Origin: Clostridia bacterium
GTDB lineage: Bacteria; Bacillota; Clostridia; Oscillospirales; CAG-272
Assembly: GCA_017517745.1 (NCBI GenBank)
Contig: JAFWYJ010000025.1
Coordinates: 1 to 55,069, forward strand
DNA: 55,069 bases
Reading direction: 5' to 3'
Below, piece after piece: positions 44,911-53,860 of this stretch. The position numbers and the translations under genes are program-made. How positions within the stretch are numbered: the first letter of the stretch is position 1; each line of letters starts with the position of its first letter. Under the pieces are notes generated by a model, which worked only from the letters and a program-made list of their open reading frames with translations, was not told the DNA's origin and did no database searches.

Positions 44911-44939
44911 ATTATACCATAATCATTCAAAAACCGCAA
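44911..44939 (-). promoter_or_regulatory. Sigma-A promoter of the DUF4303-like gene
   Basis: TTGCGG, 17 bases, TATAAT on the minus strand, 31 bases before the start codon. Confidence 0.6.
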
Positions 44940-45068
44940 TCCTTTTGTATCAGAATTGCGGTTTATGTTTGCGAAAGAACAGTAAAAAGGTGTGTAAATG
45001 CAGGTAAGAACGACTAAAAGTACACCAGCCTGGTTAGTTATCGTATTTGTATATAATACATTCTTTCT

Positions 45069-45743
45069 CTACTTATTATCAATCATCGCAATTAAACAAT
45101 CCAAGGTCTGATTTTCATCCAAATAGATATCAGAGAATTTTTTAAGACGTTCTTGTCCGAAATTATATCGGTCAAAGATTCCTACTGTCTGAAAACCTAC
45201 TTTTTTAGCCGTTTCAAGTGCTACGTATGAATCCTCAAAAACGCAGATCTCACCCTCGGGAATGCCCATCAAAGACTTCGCTTTGATATAAATATCGGGA
45301 TGTTCCTTGCCAACACCGATATCGGCACAAGAAATAACAAAATCGAAATATTTTGACAGGCCGTGACACTCCAGCGCATATTTGACCGTTGACATAGCGG
45401 TCGCGGATGCAAGACACAGTTTGATATTTTGTTCTTTCAGTGAAGCCAAGAGTTTGTCCGCCCCGCATTTTACTTTTGCTACATCCTTATAAAATTCAAA
45501 AATACCGCTTGAAGCAAAGCGGATAAACTCATTCGTGTCGCCGGGGATGTTGTAATAATCTTTAAAATATGTCAATGCGTCGACATATATCATAGTTCTG
45601 ACTTTTTTGTTTAACTCGTCGCTCGGCTTGAATTCGACATCTCCCATATATTTTTCGCCAATTTGTTTCCACAAATAATCCCAAAACATGAGCGAATCTA
45701 TAATAGTACCGTCCATATCGAATATTGCACCCTTGATTCTCAT
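45069..45743 (-). CDS. HAD-superfamily hydrolase (beta-phosphoglucomutase/phosphatase type)
   Basis: A 224-residue cytoplasmic phosphatase. The nucleophile motif I FDMDGTIIDS starts near residue 8; a four-helix C1 cap follows (residues 18-80). Motif II is LCLASATAM, motif III Lys in GVGKEHPDIY and motif IV CVFEDSYVALETAKKVGF. This order fits the subclass that includes beta-phosphoglucomutase and small sugar-phosphate phosphatases. In a mutase the second Asp of motif I is catalytic and present here too, so mutase and phosphatase cannot be told apart by motifs. GGAGGAAAT precedes the ATG. Confidence 0.9.
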   Translation of the reverse strand: MRIKGAIFDMDGTIIDSLMFWDYLWKQIGEKYMGDVEFKPSDELNKKVRTMIYVDALTYFKDYYNIPGDTNEFIRFASSGIFEFYKDVAKVKCGADKLLASLKEQNIKLCLASATAMSTVKYALECHGLSKYFDFVISCADIGVGKEHPDIYIKAKSLMGIPEGEICVFEDSYVALETAKKVGFQTVGIFDRYNFGQERLKKFSDIYLDENQTLDCLIAMIDNK

Positions 45744-45784
45744 ATTTCCTCCAAAGCGTGTCGCTGAATTTATAATTATGTGTA

Positions 45785-45813
45785 ATTATATCATATATTC
45801 GTTTGTTTTTCAA
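45785..45813 (-). promoter_or_regulatory. Sigma-A promoter of the HAD hydrolase gene
   Basis: TTGAAA, 17 bases, TATAAT on the minus strand, 42 bases before the start codon. Confidence 0.75.
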
Positions 45814-45841
45814 GTAAAATATTGCTCCTTACAGTCACAAT

Positions 45842-45940
45842 GTGAAATGAAATTTGCCCACGTTCGCTTCAGCGAATATTTCACATTTGCGGAGCAAATA
45901 TTTCACAGCGAAGCTATTTCACTTGCCCGCAGGGCAAATT
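45842..45940. repeat. ATTTCAC-spaced array of four mini-hairpins
   Basis: The heptamer ATTTCAC occurs at 45878, 45900 and 45916, and inverted (GTGAAAT) at 45842. Between and beside them lie four tiny palindromes: TTCGC/GCGAA, ATTTGC/GCAAAT, AGC/GCT and TTGCCC/GGGCAA. I have a recollection of similar arrays in other Clostridia intergenic regions but cannot name a family. No frame of note crosses it. Confidence 0.5.
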
Positions 45941-45946
45941 TCGTTG

Positions 45947-45990
45947 AAAAAAGCACACATTTGTCCAGGTAGACAAATGTGTGCTTTTTT
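45947..45990. terminator. 19-bp bidirectional terminator
   Basis: AAAAAAGCACACATTTGTC, a 6-base loop and the exact complement ending in TTTTTT. With the hairpin array and the HAD promoter it accounts for most of the 380-base gap after hsdM; 45991-46123 shows nothing else. Confidence 0.85.
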
Positions 45991-46123
45991 ATGGCGGAGA
46001 AGGAGCAATTTGTGTTATGTACACAACAGCCATTCCCTCTTTATTGATGGTATTGTATCATATTTTGGGAGTTGTGTCAAGCTGACAATTTAGTCTTCGT
46101 CAAAAAGATGTCCTCTGAAAAAT

Positions 46124-47608
46124 TCAATTTAACTGCTTTTTCAATTCCTGAAAACTTTCCAAAGCACTCTGTAAATTCTCGATAATGTCATCCGCAAGCA
46201 CATCTGGATCGGGAAGATTGTCAAGATCAGCGAGGGACTTGTCCTTGATCCAAAAAATATCAAGACTTGTCTTATCGCGCTTCATGATTTCATCTACACT
46301 AAACTTGCGCCAACGTCCATCGGGATTTTCCTCCGACCATGTTTCCTTGCGCTCGTGGCGATTTTCGGGATTGTAGCAAACTATAAAATCTTGCAAATCC
46401 GCGTCACCCATCGGATGCTGCTTCAGCGTAAAGTGAATATTGGTTCGGAAGTCATAAATCCAAATTTCTTTGGTCTGCCTATCGGGACTTGCGGGCTTTT
46501 TATCAAAGAATATAACATTAGCCTTTACGCCGGGCTTATAGAAGATACCTGTCGGCAGACGAAGAATTGTATGCAGATCGGTAGTCTGTAACAGCTTTTG
46601 ACGTACTGTTTCACCCGCACCGCCCTCAAACAGAACGTTGTCAGGAACAACGACCGCAGCTTTACCCGTTGCTTTCATGATCGTATTGATATGCTGAACA
46701 AAATTAAGCTGTTTGTTAGAGCTTGTTGTCCAGAAATCCTGACGGTTATATACAAGATCTTCTTCCTCTTCCTCGCCTTCCTCGTTGGTCATCGTAATAG
46801 ATGACTTCTTACCGAAAGGCGGGTTGGTGAGAACGTAGTCAACACGATAACCAGGATCGGTCAAAAGCGAGTCACCCTGCGTTACGGGAACGTTGCCGTA
46901 AATATCACCAATATTGTGCAGATAAAGGTTCATCAAAGCCATTTTGAATGTGGTCTTGACAAGCTCATTGCCGTAGAAGGTTTCGTTTTTGAGAAACTCT
47001 TTTTGCTCTCTATCCAAAGTGTAATTATCGGGATTTGTGAGAAATTCCTGTGCAGCAAGGAAGAAACCGCCCGAACCACAGCACGGATCGGCAATGGTTT
47101 TCTTGGGCTCAGGACGCAGACATTCTACCATAGCACGGATTAAGGGACGGGGCGTAAAATACTGACCTGCACCACTCTTGATATCTTCCGCGTTCTTTTG
47201 GAGCAATCCCTCATAGATTTCGCCCTTGACATCGGAAGACATTGAAACCCATTTCTCTTTGTCGATCATCTGCACAATACGGAAAAGAATAGCCGCATTG
47301 CTGATTTTATTGCTTGCCTGTGAGAAGATCTGACCGAGAATACCGCCCTCTTTTGCAAGCTTTTCAAGCGTTTTCTTGTACTGTTCTTCAAGTTCTGCAC
47401 CCTTGAGCGTATTCATATCCGACCACGTATATCCCTCGGGAATGCCGGTGATCTTCTTATAGGGCGGCTTGGAATATTCATCCGACATCTTCAGAAAGAT
47501 GAGATATGTAAGCTGTTCAAGATAATCTCCGTAAGATACGCCATCATCGCGAAGCGGAGCGCACATACCCCAAACTTTAGAGATTATTGTTGTTGATTGT
47601 TCACTCAT
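46124..47608 (-). CDS. hsdM: Type I restriction-modification DNA methyltransferase subunit (HsdM)
   Basis: A 494-residue N6-adenine methyltransferase subunit. The N-terminal helical HsdM_N domain (residues 5-125) is followed by the catalytic domain: the GQYFTPRPLIRAMVE box, SAM motif I ADPCCGSGGFFL near 172 and catalytic NPPF near 262. The C-terminal helix (ENLQSALESFQELKKQL) is the usual contact to HsdS. The ATG is chosen because AAGGTGAT lies before it; a GTG three codons upstream falls inside that ribosome site. It overlaps the TIR gene by 8 bases (ATGAGTGA), so it is the last gene of the operon and translationally coupled to a TIR protein, not to hsdS. Confidence 0.95.
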   Translation of the reverse strand: MSEQSTTIISKVWGMCAPLRDDGVSYGDYLEQLTYLIFLKMSDEYSKPPYKKITGIPEGYTWSDMNTLKGAELEEQYKKTLEKLAKEGGILGQIFSQASNKISNAAILFRIVQMIDKEKWVSMSSDVKGEIYEGLLQKNAEDIKSGAGQYFTPRPLIRAMVECLRPEPKKTIADPCCGSGGFFLAAQEFLTNPDNYTLDREQKEFLKNETFYGNELVKTTFKMALMNLYLHNIGDIYGNVPVTQGDSLLTDPGYRVDYVLTNPPFGKKSSITMTNEEGEEEEEDLVYNRQDFWTTSSNKQLNFVQHINTIMKATGKAAVVVPDNVLFEGGAGETVRQKLLQTTDLHTILRLPTGIFYKPGVKANVIFFDKKPASPDRQTKEIWIYDFRTNIHFTLKQHPMGDADLQDFIVCYNPENRHERKETWSEENPDGRWRKFSVDEIMKRDKTSLDIFWIKDKSLADLDNLPDPDVLADDIIENLQSALESFQELKKQLN

Positions 47609-48710
47609 CGTTATCACCTTCTATTTTAGCTTTTCTTTTAAGTAAATAATCTACAGTCTCTTTATATGAGTCTTGCACAACACCTTTGGGTATTTGTTTA
47701 ATCTTATCTTCTAATATTTCAATGATTTCTCTCATATCATTTGTTGATTTAATTTCAACATTTTCAAAAAAACCGGGGAAAATTAGACTATTCTCGTGTT
47801 TAACATATAACTTTAGTTGTTCATAGGCTTCATCTAAATCTCCATTAGCACTGTATATAGTAGCTAAAAGCATATCCATACCATCATCACTATCGATATT
47901 TAATTTTTCTTTCAGCTCAAGATAGCGATTTACCATACTGAACCAAAACTCTTTATAAACAGATTTAAAAATCTTGGAGGTAATTCCTCCCCCATAACCT
48001 AAATATACAAATCTTTCTCTTATCGTTTCCAATTCTTTTTTTAAAAGCTCGTTGCTTCGCTCATCATAACTTGTTTTAAGACGACCTTTTAAATTATCAA
48101 TGCCTTTATTCAACTCTTGAATTTTGTTTTGTAGGTCTTCTTTTTCTTTCTCTTTTCTTTCGTTTTCTTTTCGAATCATTGCTTCTTTTTCCACAATAGA
48201 AGAGATAAATACTTTTGTTGCACTCACAAAAGTATTTTCTGCGTTGACCAAAATAGAATGTTTAGGAAGTGTTATCTTTAAATTTTCACAAAGATTTTCA
48301 GCAAACAATCCTAAATCTCCACTATGCTCTTCATCAAGGAAAGAAAATTTATCAACTTTAGAATTTACAAATCCCTTTAAGTCAGACAAGTCTATATCAG
48401 GAAGAATAAGATAGAAACATGATATCTTTTTGTGTTGAGATAAATACCATCCAATACCCAATTCTTCCATACAATACGAACTTGAAAGAAAGTCTCTTGA
48501 AATTATATAAACAATTACTTTTGAACGATTTATTGATTTAGCAATAGCATCATTTAGTTTCTCACCATTATTAACGCCTTGTCCGATAATGGAAGAACAA
48601 AATATTCTACTTTCGCTAACGCCCAATCTTGTTATAAAAGCACATAGTTGCTCTGCAATTTCTTTGTTTTCTGAAGAATGTGAAATAAAAATATTCTTTT
48701 TACAAAACAT
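47601..48710 (-). CDS. TIR-domain protein embedded in the type I restriction operon
   Basis: A 369-residue protein. Residues 5-150 are a TIR domain: KNIFISHSSENKEIAEQLC at the first strand, VIVYIISRDFLSSSYC, then Glu82/Glu83 (CMEELGIGW) where the catalytic Glu of NAD-cleaving TIRs sits. Residues about 170-235 form a charged coiled coil (KENERKEKEKEDLQNK). The C-terminal 130 residues are helical and look TPR-like (ATIYSANGDLDEAYEQLKLYV). Bacterial TIRs often deplete NAD+ in antiphage defence. The ATG lies one base after the HsdS stop with GAGGGAGA before it, and the end overlaps hsdM. It is therefore expressed with the restriction system. Sensor or effector role is inferred. Confidence 0.88.
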   Translation of the reverse strand: MFCKKNIFISHSSENKEIAEQLCAFITRLGVSESRIFCSSIIGQGVNNGEKLNDAIAKSINRSKVIVYIISRDFLSSSYCMEELGIGWYLSQHKKISCFYLILPDIDLSDLKGFVNSKVDKFSFLDEEHSGDLGLFAENLCENLKITLPKHSILVNAENTFVSATKVFISSIVEKEAMIRKENERKEKEKEDLQNKIQELNKGIDNLKGRLKTSYDERSNELLKKELETIRERFVYLGYGGGITSKIFKSVYKEFWFSMVNRYLELKEKLNIDSDDGMDMLLATIYSANGDLDEAYEQLKLYVKHENSLIFPGFFENVEIKSTNDMREIIEILEDKIKQIPKGVVQDSYKETVDYLLKRKAKIEGDNDE

Positions 48711-48711
48711 A

Positions 48712-49317
48712 TTATAATTCTCCCTCAAATGCTTTTTTCAAAATGCTTAACCTTAAAATTTCCACATCACTCAGTGCAGACTCCAATATTCTCTTAATGT
48801 TATCACAACAAGATAACTGAGACTCTATTTGTTCTACAATTAAGAGCTGCGTTTCTTTGTCCTTAGGATATCTTATAGGTAGCTTTTTTAAAATTGTTTG
48901 GCTGATATTAGGTTGAGCTCCTCCTATGCCTTGCTCGATAAGACTATTTCTACAAAGAAGCAAATAATAGTATAAATATTTCAATGTTACCTTTTCATTT
49001 TCAAAAATGGCACATATTGCTTGGTTGGTACATGCCTCAATTCCCAAAAAACCCAGTTTACCAATTGTAGCACCATATAAAGCTATTAAAAGAGTTCCCT
49101 TGGGGAAAAGTTTAGCACTTGAATTCTCTAGCCCTGCTTGTGTGATTTTAATTTCAGAATCCCAAATCACGCCCTTATCCAATTCGCCTGAACGCACCCA
49201 TGGTATAGTTCCACCTTCATAGTATTCCACATGCTTTTTATCTGGAGTTCCACCGCTTGTCATTTTTGCGATTTTACCGAGTTCTTCTGTGACCCATTCT
49301 ATTTTTGTTTCATCCAT
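48712..49317 (-). CDS. hsdS: Half-length type I specificity subunit (HsdS), one target-recognition domain
   Basis: A 201-residue specificity protein, about half the usual 400. It has one target-recognition domain (WVTEELGKIAKMTSGGTPDK start; GTIPWVRSGELD; LLIALYGATIGKLGF; IGGAQPNISQTILKKLPI) and one conserved spacer helix (EQIESQLSCCDNIKRILESALSDVEILRLSILKKAFEGEL in outline). That is complete for one half, with no remnant of a second domain in the 28 bases to hsdR. Half-size subunits can dimerise and recognise a symmetric bipartite site; deletion from a full-length ancestor is the alternative. GAGGTAGA precedes the ATG. Confidence 0.88.
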   Translation of the reverse strand: MDETKIEWVTEELGKIAKMTSGGTPDKKHVEYYEGGTIPWVRSGELDKGVIWDSEIKITQAGLENSSAKLFPKGTLLIALYGATIGKLGFLGIEACTNQAICAIFENEKVTLKYLYYYLLLCRNSLIEQGIGGAQPNISQTILKKLPIRYPKDKETQLLIVEQIESQLSCCDNIKRILESALSDVEILRLSILKKAFEGEL

Positions 49318-49345
49318 ATAGTTCTACCTCATACTGCATAGTGTT

Positions 49346-52084
49346 TTATGCCACCAATTCTATATTCATTTCCATCAAAATCGCCTCGTAGCTCTCGCCG
49401 AACACCTCGTAGAAGCGTCCGAGACCACCCTTTCGGTCAAAGGGATTGAGGTCAAGGTCGCTCGTTTCAATGCTCAAAGACACAGCAATATGGTCTTTGA
49501 CAAGACGGAGCCATTCCATCTGCTCGTCCGTGAAGTGTACCGCACCTGCATTGCGGCGGAGTGTCCACTGCATAAAGTTATAGTTCACTCTATCCGCAAA
49601 CGGAGCAAGATTTTCGGTGTATCCCATTTCGAAGCGAATGATGGAGATAAGGTCTGCAAGCTGTGCCATCGTACCACGCTTTACCTTTTCGGGCTTCTTA
49701 ATGGCATAGCAATCCCAAAGGCGCTCTACGGTAATGCCCTTGGCTTTCAGCTTTTCGTACAGAGCCTTCAGTCCTTCAATCGCCATCGGGCGGTCTTTGT
49801 AATTCTGATTGTAAATGATACGCAGAGCAATGATTTCATCCCTGTTTTCGTCAATAAATTCACGGAAAGAAGAAATCACACGGTCGGCATTTTCCTCTTG
49901 CTGTGAATCGAATCCGGCAAACAGTACCTCGTCAAGATTAACGTTGTCGATGATCTGCTCGTGACTGCGGCGCACGTTTTCAATGTAATCGCGCACGTCG
50001 GGATTTTGGAACGGAGCAACTGCCTCAACCGCCAATGCTTTCTTTGCTTCTGCGATTTGTTCCTTTGAGGGTTCTACGGTTGCAAACTGCTCCTGTGCCT
50101 TGTGAAGAATTGCATCCTCATCAAAGGCGTTCAAAAGCTTTTCAGCAACTTGCCCTGCACTATCACCAACCGTTTCGGCAAACTCTTTCTTTTCGCTCGG
50201 AGTCATCTGACCATTCAGACGAATGACACGGTTTGCAAGAGAGGTGAGTGTATCTTCACTCTTGTCACCGAGCGCTACACTTCTCATCAATTCTTTCATA
50301 CTGACGGACGGTTTACGTTCAAGAATACAAGTTTCAACCTTTTTTGATTTGGTAACACCAACAGCATCAATGATTACAAAGTGATCTTTATTATCGATCG
50401 CATCGGGAGTTACTTTTTGAAGGTCGTCTTTGGAAAGTATACGTGTGCCGCGTCCTCTCATCTGCTCAAAATAATTCCTACTTCTTACATCACGCATGAA
50501 GATCAAGCACTCCAACGGTTTGACATCCGTACCCGTTGCAATCATATCGACAGTAACGGCGATACGCGGATCATAACCATTACGGAAAGCACTTAATACA
50601 CTTTCCGGATTTTTTGCCGAATAGGTGATTTTTTGGCAAAAATCGTTGCCTTCACCAAATTCCTCGCGCACGATTTGAACGATGTCATCTGCATGGCTGT
50701 CGGTTTTAGCGAAGATCAATGTTTTTGGAACGTGTCGACGGTGAGGAAAAAGTGATGTAAACAATTCTTTCTTAAATTCACGAATCACCGCACGAATTTG
50801 ACTGGGGTTGACGATGTCGCGATCCAGTTGCGTAGGCGAATAGTCCAAATCATCGTCCATTTCTTTCCATGCCTTTTCTCTGGATTGTCTGTTTCGGTGC
50901 TCAATATACTGCTTTAATATAAACGCACCGTTTTTGGTAATTTCCGTTTCAATATGATAAATATCCCCGGGCACGTTTACACCGTCTAAAATGGCTTTTT
51001 CAGTGTTGTATCTACTAACTGCATTTTCATTGAAAAAAGCAAATGTGCGTTTATCTGGCGTTGCGGTCAATCCAATAATAAAGGCATCAAAATATTCAAG
51101 GACTTGACTCCAAACATTATAAATTGAGCGGTGGCATTCGTCAGCAATAATGCAATCAAAAAATTCGGGCGGATATTTCTCGTTATAAACAACTTCTTTT
51201 GTGGTCTTTGATTCGGCGTATGTATCCTCATAAAGAGAGCGTTCTTCCTCGGATTCTGCCATCTCTTCGCCTCTCAAAATCGAGTACATCCGTTGAATAG
51301 TACTAATATAGACATGTACATTGTCGGGCATGTATGATGATTTCAAGCGATATACACCGTATATTTCTGAAAACGAACGAAGATCATCGGTTGGTTTATA
51401 AGCTAAAAACTCACGCTCTGCCTGCTCGCCAAGGCTTTTGGTATCAACAAGAAAAAGAATGCGATTCATTTTCGCGTATTTCAAAAGCCTATAGGAAGCG
51501 GTAATTGCGGTAAAGGTTTTTCCTGCGCCCGTTGCCATCTGAACCAAAGCTCTCGGGCGATTTTCAGAAAAAGATATCTCAAGGTTTTTGATCGCCTCAA
51601 TCTGACATTTGCGGAATCCCGTAGGATCAAATTCAGGAAAGTGCTTCATATTGTTGCGAACAGTATCTGCCTGCTTCAAAAGAGCGTTCAGCGTTTTGGG
51701 ACGATGGAAGGAGAATACAGTTCTTGAGCGATACTTTATATCGTTATAGTCGGTAAAGCGTGTGAGCTTGTCCGTTGCTTCGTATGCAAAGCGAATACGG
51801 TAAATACCTTTAATCCACTTAAATGTGCTGTTTGCATAACGAGAAGACTGCCCCTCAACAGCAGTTATGTTTTCGCCTTCATCCGTTTTCTTAGCTTCGA
51901 TAACGCCTACGGGCACACCTTCTATGAAAAGAGCATAATCCACAGGGCCTGTGCTCGTCGGGAATTCCCGAACAGCAACACCGAGAGAAGCTGACAGATT
52001 CAAGGATTTTACATCTTGAATCACCCAGTCGGATTCTATTAACTTTTTATCGATTGTTAATCGAGATTTTTCTTCAGGCTTCAT
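49346..52084 (-). CDS. hsdR: Type I restriction endonuclease/translocase subunit (HsdR, EcoEI-like)
   Basis: A 912-residue nuclease-motor subunit. The N-terminal PD-(D/E)xK nuclease is seen at residues 45-64 (DYALFIEGVPVGVIEAKK). The SF2 motor follows: Walker A MATGAGKT near 183, motif II IADECHRS near 312, motif III LTATP, and motif VI QMRGRGTR. The C-terminal part (about 680-912) is the helical EcoEI_R_C-type region that contacts HsdM. The ATG is 7 bases after GGAGG; a TTG two codons earlier is less likely. All expected motifs are intact, so the enzyme should be active. It is followed by hsdS after 28 bases. Confidence 0.95.
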   Translation of the reverse strand: MKPEEKSRLTIDKKLIESDWVIQDVKSLNLSASLGVAVREFPTSTGPVDYALFIEGVPVGVIEAKKTDEGENITAVEGQSSRYANSTFKWIKGIYRIRFAYEATDKLTRFTDYNDIKYRSRTVFSFHRPKTLNALLKQADTVRNNMKHFPEFDPTGFRKCQIEAIKNLEISFSENRPRALVQMATGAGKTFTAITASYRLLKYAKMNRILFLVDTKSLGEQAEREFLAYKPTDDLRSFSEIYGVYRLKSSYMPDNVHVYISTIQRMYSILRGEEMAESEEERSLYEDTYAESKTTKEVVYNEKYPPEFFDCIIADECHRSIYNVWSQVLEYFDAFIIGLTATPDKRTFAFFNENAVSRYNTEKAILDGVNVPGDIYHIETEITKNGAFILKQYIEHRNRQSREKAWKEMDDDLDYSPTQLDRDIVNPSQIRAVIREFKKELFTSLFPHRRHVPKTLIFAKTDSHADDIVQIVREEFGEGNDFCQKITYSAKNPESVLSAFRNGYDPRIAVTVDMIATGTDVKPLECLIFMRDVRSRNYFEQMRGRGTRILSKDDLQKVTPDAIDNKDHFVIIDAVGVTKSKKVETCILERKPSVSMKELMRSVALGDKSEDTLTSLANRVIRLNGQMTPSEKKEFAETVGDSAGQVAEKLLNAFDEDAILHKAQEQFATVEPSKEQIAEAKKALAVEAVAPFQNPDVRDYIENVRRSHEQIIDNVNLDEVLFAGFDSQQEENADRVISSFREFIDENRDEIIALRIIYNQNYKDRPMAIEGLKALYEKLKAKGITVERLWDCYAIKKPEKVKRGTMAQLADLISIIRFEMGYTENLAPFADRVNYNFMQWTLRRNAGAVHFTDEQMEWLRLVKDHIAVSLSIETSDLDLNPFDRKGGLGRFYEVFGESYEAILMEMNIELVA

Positions 52085-52101
52085 TGTCAAGCCTCCTTCA
52101 G

Positions 52102-52932
52102 TTATTTTCTATAAAGCTCGTCCAATGTTTTTCCGTCTTTATCCTTCCACTCGATCCAACCATTATTACTACCGCCAAGCACAAATGTTGCAGCGGCACT
52201 TGGTGAATTAAAAGACAATGAAACAGAAAGTTTGTATTTTCCATCAATAGAAATGATGTTGCCGCTTGAGAAAGCATTCTGACGCTGTTTTTCTATGGTG
52301 GCAGATACACTCTTATGATTCAAGTCTATTTCTGATCCTTCGAGAACTTCAAATTTGTCACCGTCGTAAACGCCAAAAGCAAGAATGCCGTTGCGTGTTG
52401 TATGTAAGGTTTTTGCATCGTTCAAGGTAACCTTGGTATTATCCATCTTGTAACCTTGTGTCGCCATAATAAATTGAATTTCCTCGTATACTTCCTCGAT
52501 TAAGGGAAGGTCATATTCATCGATCTCATACTTGGGGTTGACCGAGTTTTCTACCTTGTATCGCTTGGCATCATGCGCCTTGCCGATAGCATAAGCTTCA
52601 AGACCGCTTATCATATCAAGGGAGAATGTTTTGCTGTCAGCCAAGAACATAATTGCTTTGTTCCAAAAGTCTTTCGAACGATTGTGGTCATCAAGACGAA
52701 CAACGCCGTTTCTCGTCTGCCCGATATAAATCTGTGCAATTTTATTATCATCATTCTCGCTGATGAGATAGTAAATTCCGGGGCGATTGATGCCCGAAAG
52801 CTTTTTAGCTTCCGACAGCAGAGGACGAGGAATAACGTAAGTCGTCATCGTGGAGAGATGTCTGCGGATGGATCGAATGCCATCGGGCTGACCGTTGTGA
52901 TATATAATTTCAAGCTTTTTACTGATTGCCAT
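52102..52932 (-). CDS. GIY-YIG nuclease-family protein with C-terminal DUF4357
   Basis: A 276-residue protein. Residues 51-130 carry a GIY-YIG fold: GIYYLIS, then IYIGQTRNGVVRLDDHNRSKDFW with the conserved Arg-containing helix and later Glu (SGLEAYAIGKAH). The C-terminal 55 residues (SPSAAATFVLGGSNNGWIEWKDKDG) match DUF4357, a domain usually attached to GIY-YIG or methyltransferase proteins in restriction and defence loci. AAGGAG precedes the ATG. It lies 17 bases upstream of hsdR and 20 bases after the unknown first gene. It may cut or nick DNA as part of the defence operon. Confidence 0.82.
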   Translation of the reverse strand: MAISKKLEIIYHNGQPDGIRSIRRHLSTMTTYVIPRPLLSEAKKLSGINRPGIYYLISENDDNKIAQIYIGQTRNGVVRLDDHNRSKDFWNKAIMFLADSKTFSLDMISGLEAYAIGKAHDAKRYKVENSVNPKYEIDEYDLPLIEEVYEEIQFIMATQGYKMDNTKVTLNDAKTLHTTRNGILAFGVYDGDKFEVLEGSEIDLNHKSVSATIEKQRQNAFSSGNIISIDGKYKLSVSLSFNSPSAAATFVLGGSNNGWIEWKDKDGKTLDELYRK

Positions 52933-52952
52933 TTTAAATCTCCTTAATTCGC

Positions 52953-53768
52953 TTATGAATGCTCGATCGATAATACCAGCCTAATAAGAACACCTGTTTG
53001 GTAAAGTAAAAACTCCAATAATTTTGAATCTACCGCATCATTATGCTTTGCGATGCGATCATTGATATTCTTATAAGAGTTGATCAACGGTTGAAACAAA
53101 CCAGAAATTCCAGGATCTACGCCTTTTTCCCCAAAATACTTGCAGATTTCATTTTTGTTAGTTTCAAGATTTTTGGTATTACCCAAGAACTCCTGCAAAA
53201 AGGATTCAAGAGCCTTCCTTAAATTATCCGCAACATCTCTAATATAAATACCTTCAGAGTATTGTTTTAAAGCAGTCACATAAGTCTTATGAGTATTTGT
53301 ATAGTTCTTTAACCACTCAAGCGGTTCAGATACAAGGGCCGCATCCAATTCTTTGGCCCCCCTAGGAAATATAAAAACGCCGTCCTCGTCTTCAAACACT
53401 TCAAACGGAATGTTTATATCGTTCAAGGTTTGCTTCAAGTAATTTATAACATTGACCTTGTTTGTTGCCTGATAATAAGAGTATCCAGTGAATTGTGGAC
53501 AATATGTATTATAAAAAGCTATATAACGCGCAACAAGCTCCATCATCGAACGACAATATTTAAAACTATCACGCAAATGTTGATATGGGCGACCATGTCC
53601 CCAAAATTGCTCCCCCACCATTTGACAATAATTCAAATATGAATCTTTATCATAGGCATCACCAATTACATTTTCCACATAGTTTTGTGCTATGTTTGAA
53701 AGCATTTTAAACTTAGCATCGTCATTAAATCCAATACCAAGTTTTTCTCTATAATCGACCCATTTCAT
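52953..53768 (-). CDS. Unknown all-helical protein, first gene of the restriction operon
   Basis: A 271-residue soluble protein with no signal peptide. I do not recognise the family. The N-terminal half is Tyr-rich (HGRPYQHLRDSFKYCRSMMELVARY). The C-terminal 100 residues are helical (DVADNLRKALESFLQEFLG) and end with NINDRIAKHNDAVDSK before a hydrophobic helix. That resembles the C-terminal part of some abortive-infection or HEPN-like proteins, where an Arg and His near a helix end form the RNase site, but the Arg-His spacing (RIAKH) is short, so I hold this loosely. AAGGGAGA precedes the ATG. It opens the block with GIY-YIG, hsdR, hsdS, TIR and hsdM. Confidence 0.6.
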   Translation of the reverse strand: MKWVDYREKLGIGFNDDAKFKMLSNIAQNYVENVIGDAYDKDSYLNYCQMVGEQFWGHGRPYQHLRDSFKYCRSMMELVARYIAFYNTYCPQFTGYSYYQATNKVNVINYLKQTLNDINIPFEVFEDEDGVFIFPRGAKELDAALVSEPLEWLKNYTNTHKTYVTALKQYSEGIYIRDVADNLRKALESFLQEFLGNTKNLETNKNEICKYFGEKGVDPGISGLFQPLINSYKNINDRIAKHNDAVDSKLLEFLLYQTGVLIRLVLSIEHS

Positions 53769-53860
53769 TAATTTTTACTCTCCCTTATATTTTCCTATCT
53801 TCTACTTATTAATCTTTCTCAGAGCATCAGATTCCGCTTTGGAGGAAAGAATACAAAACA

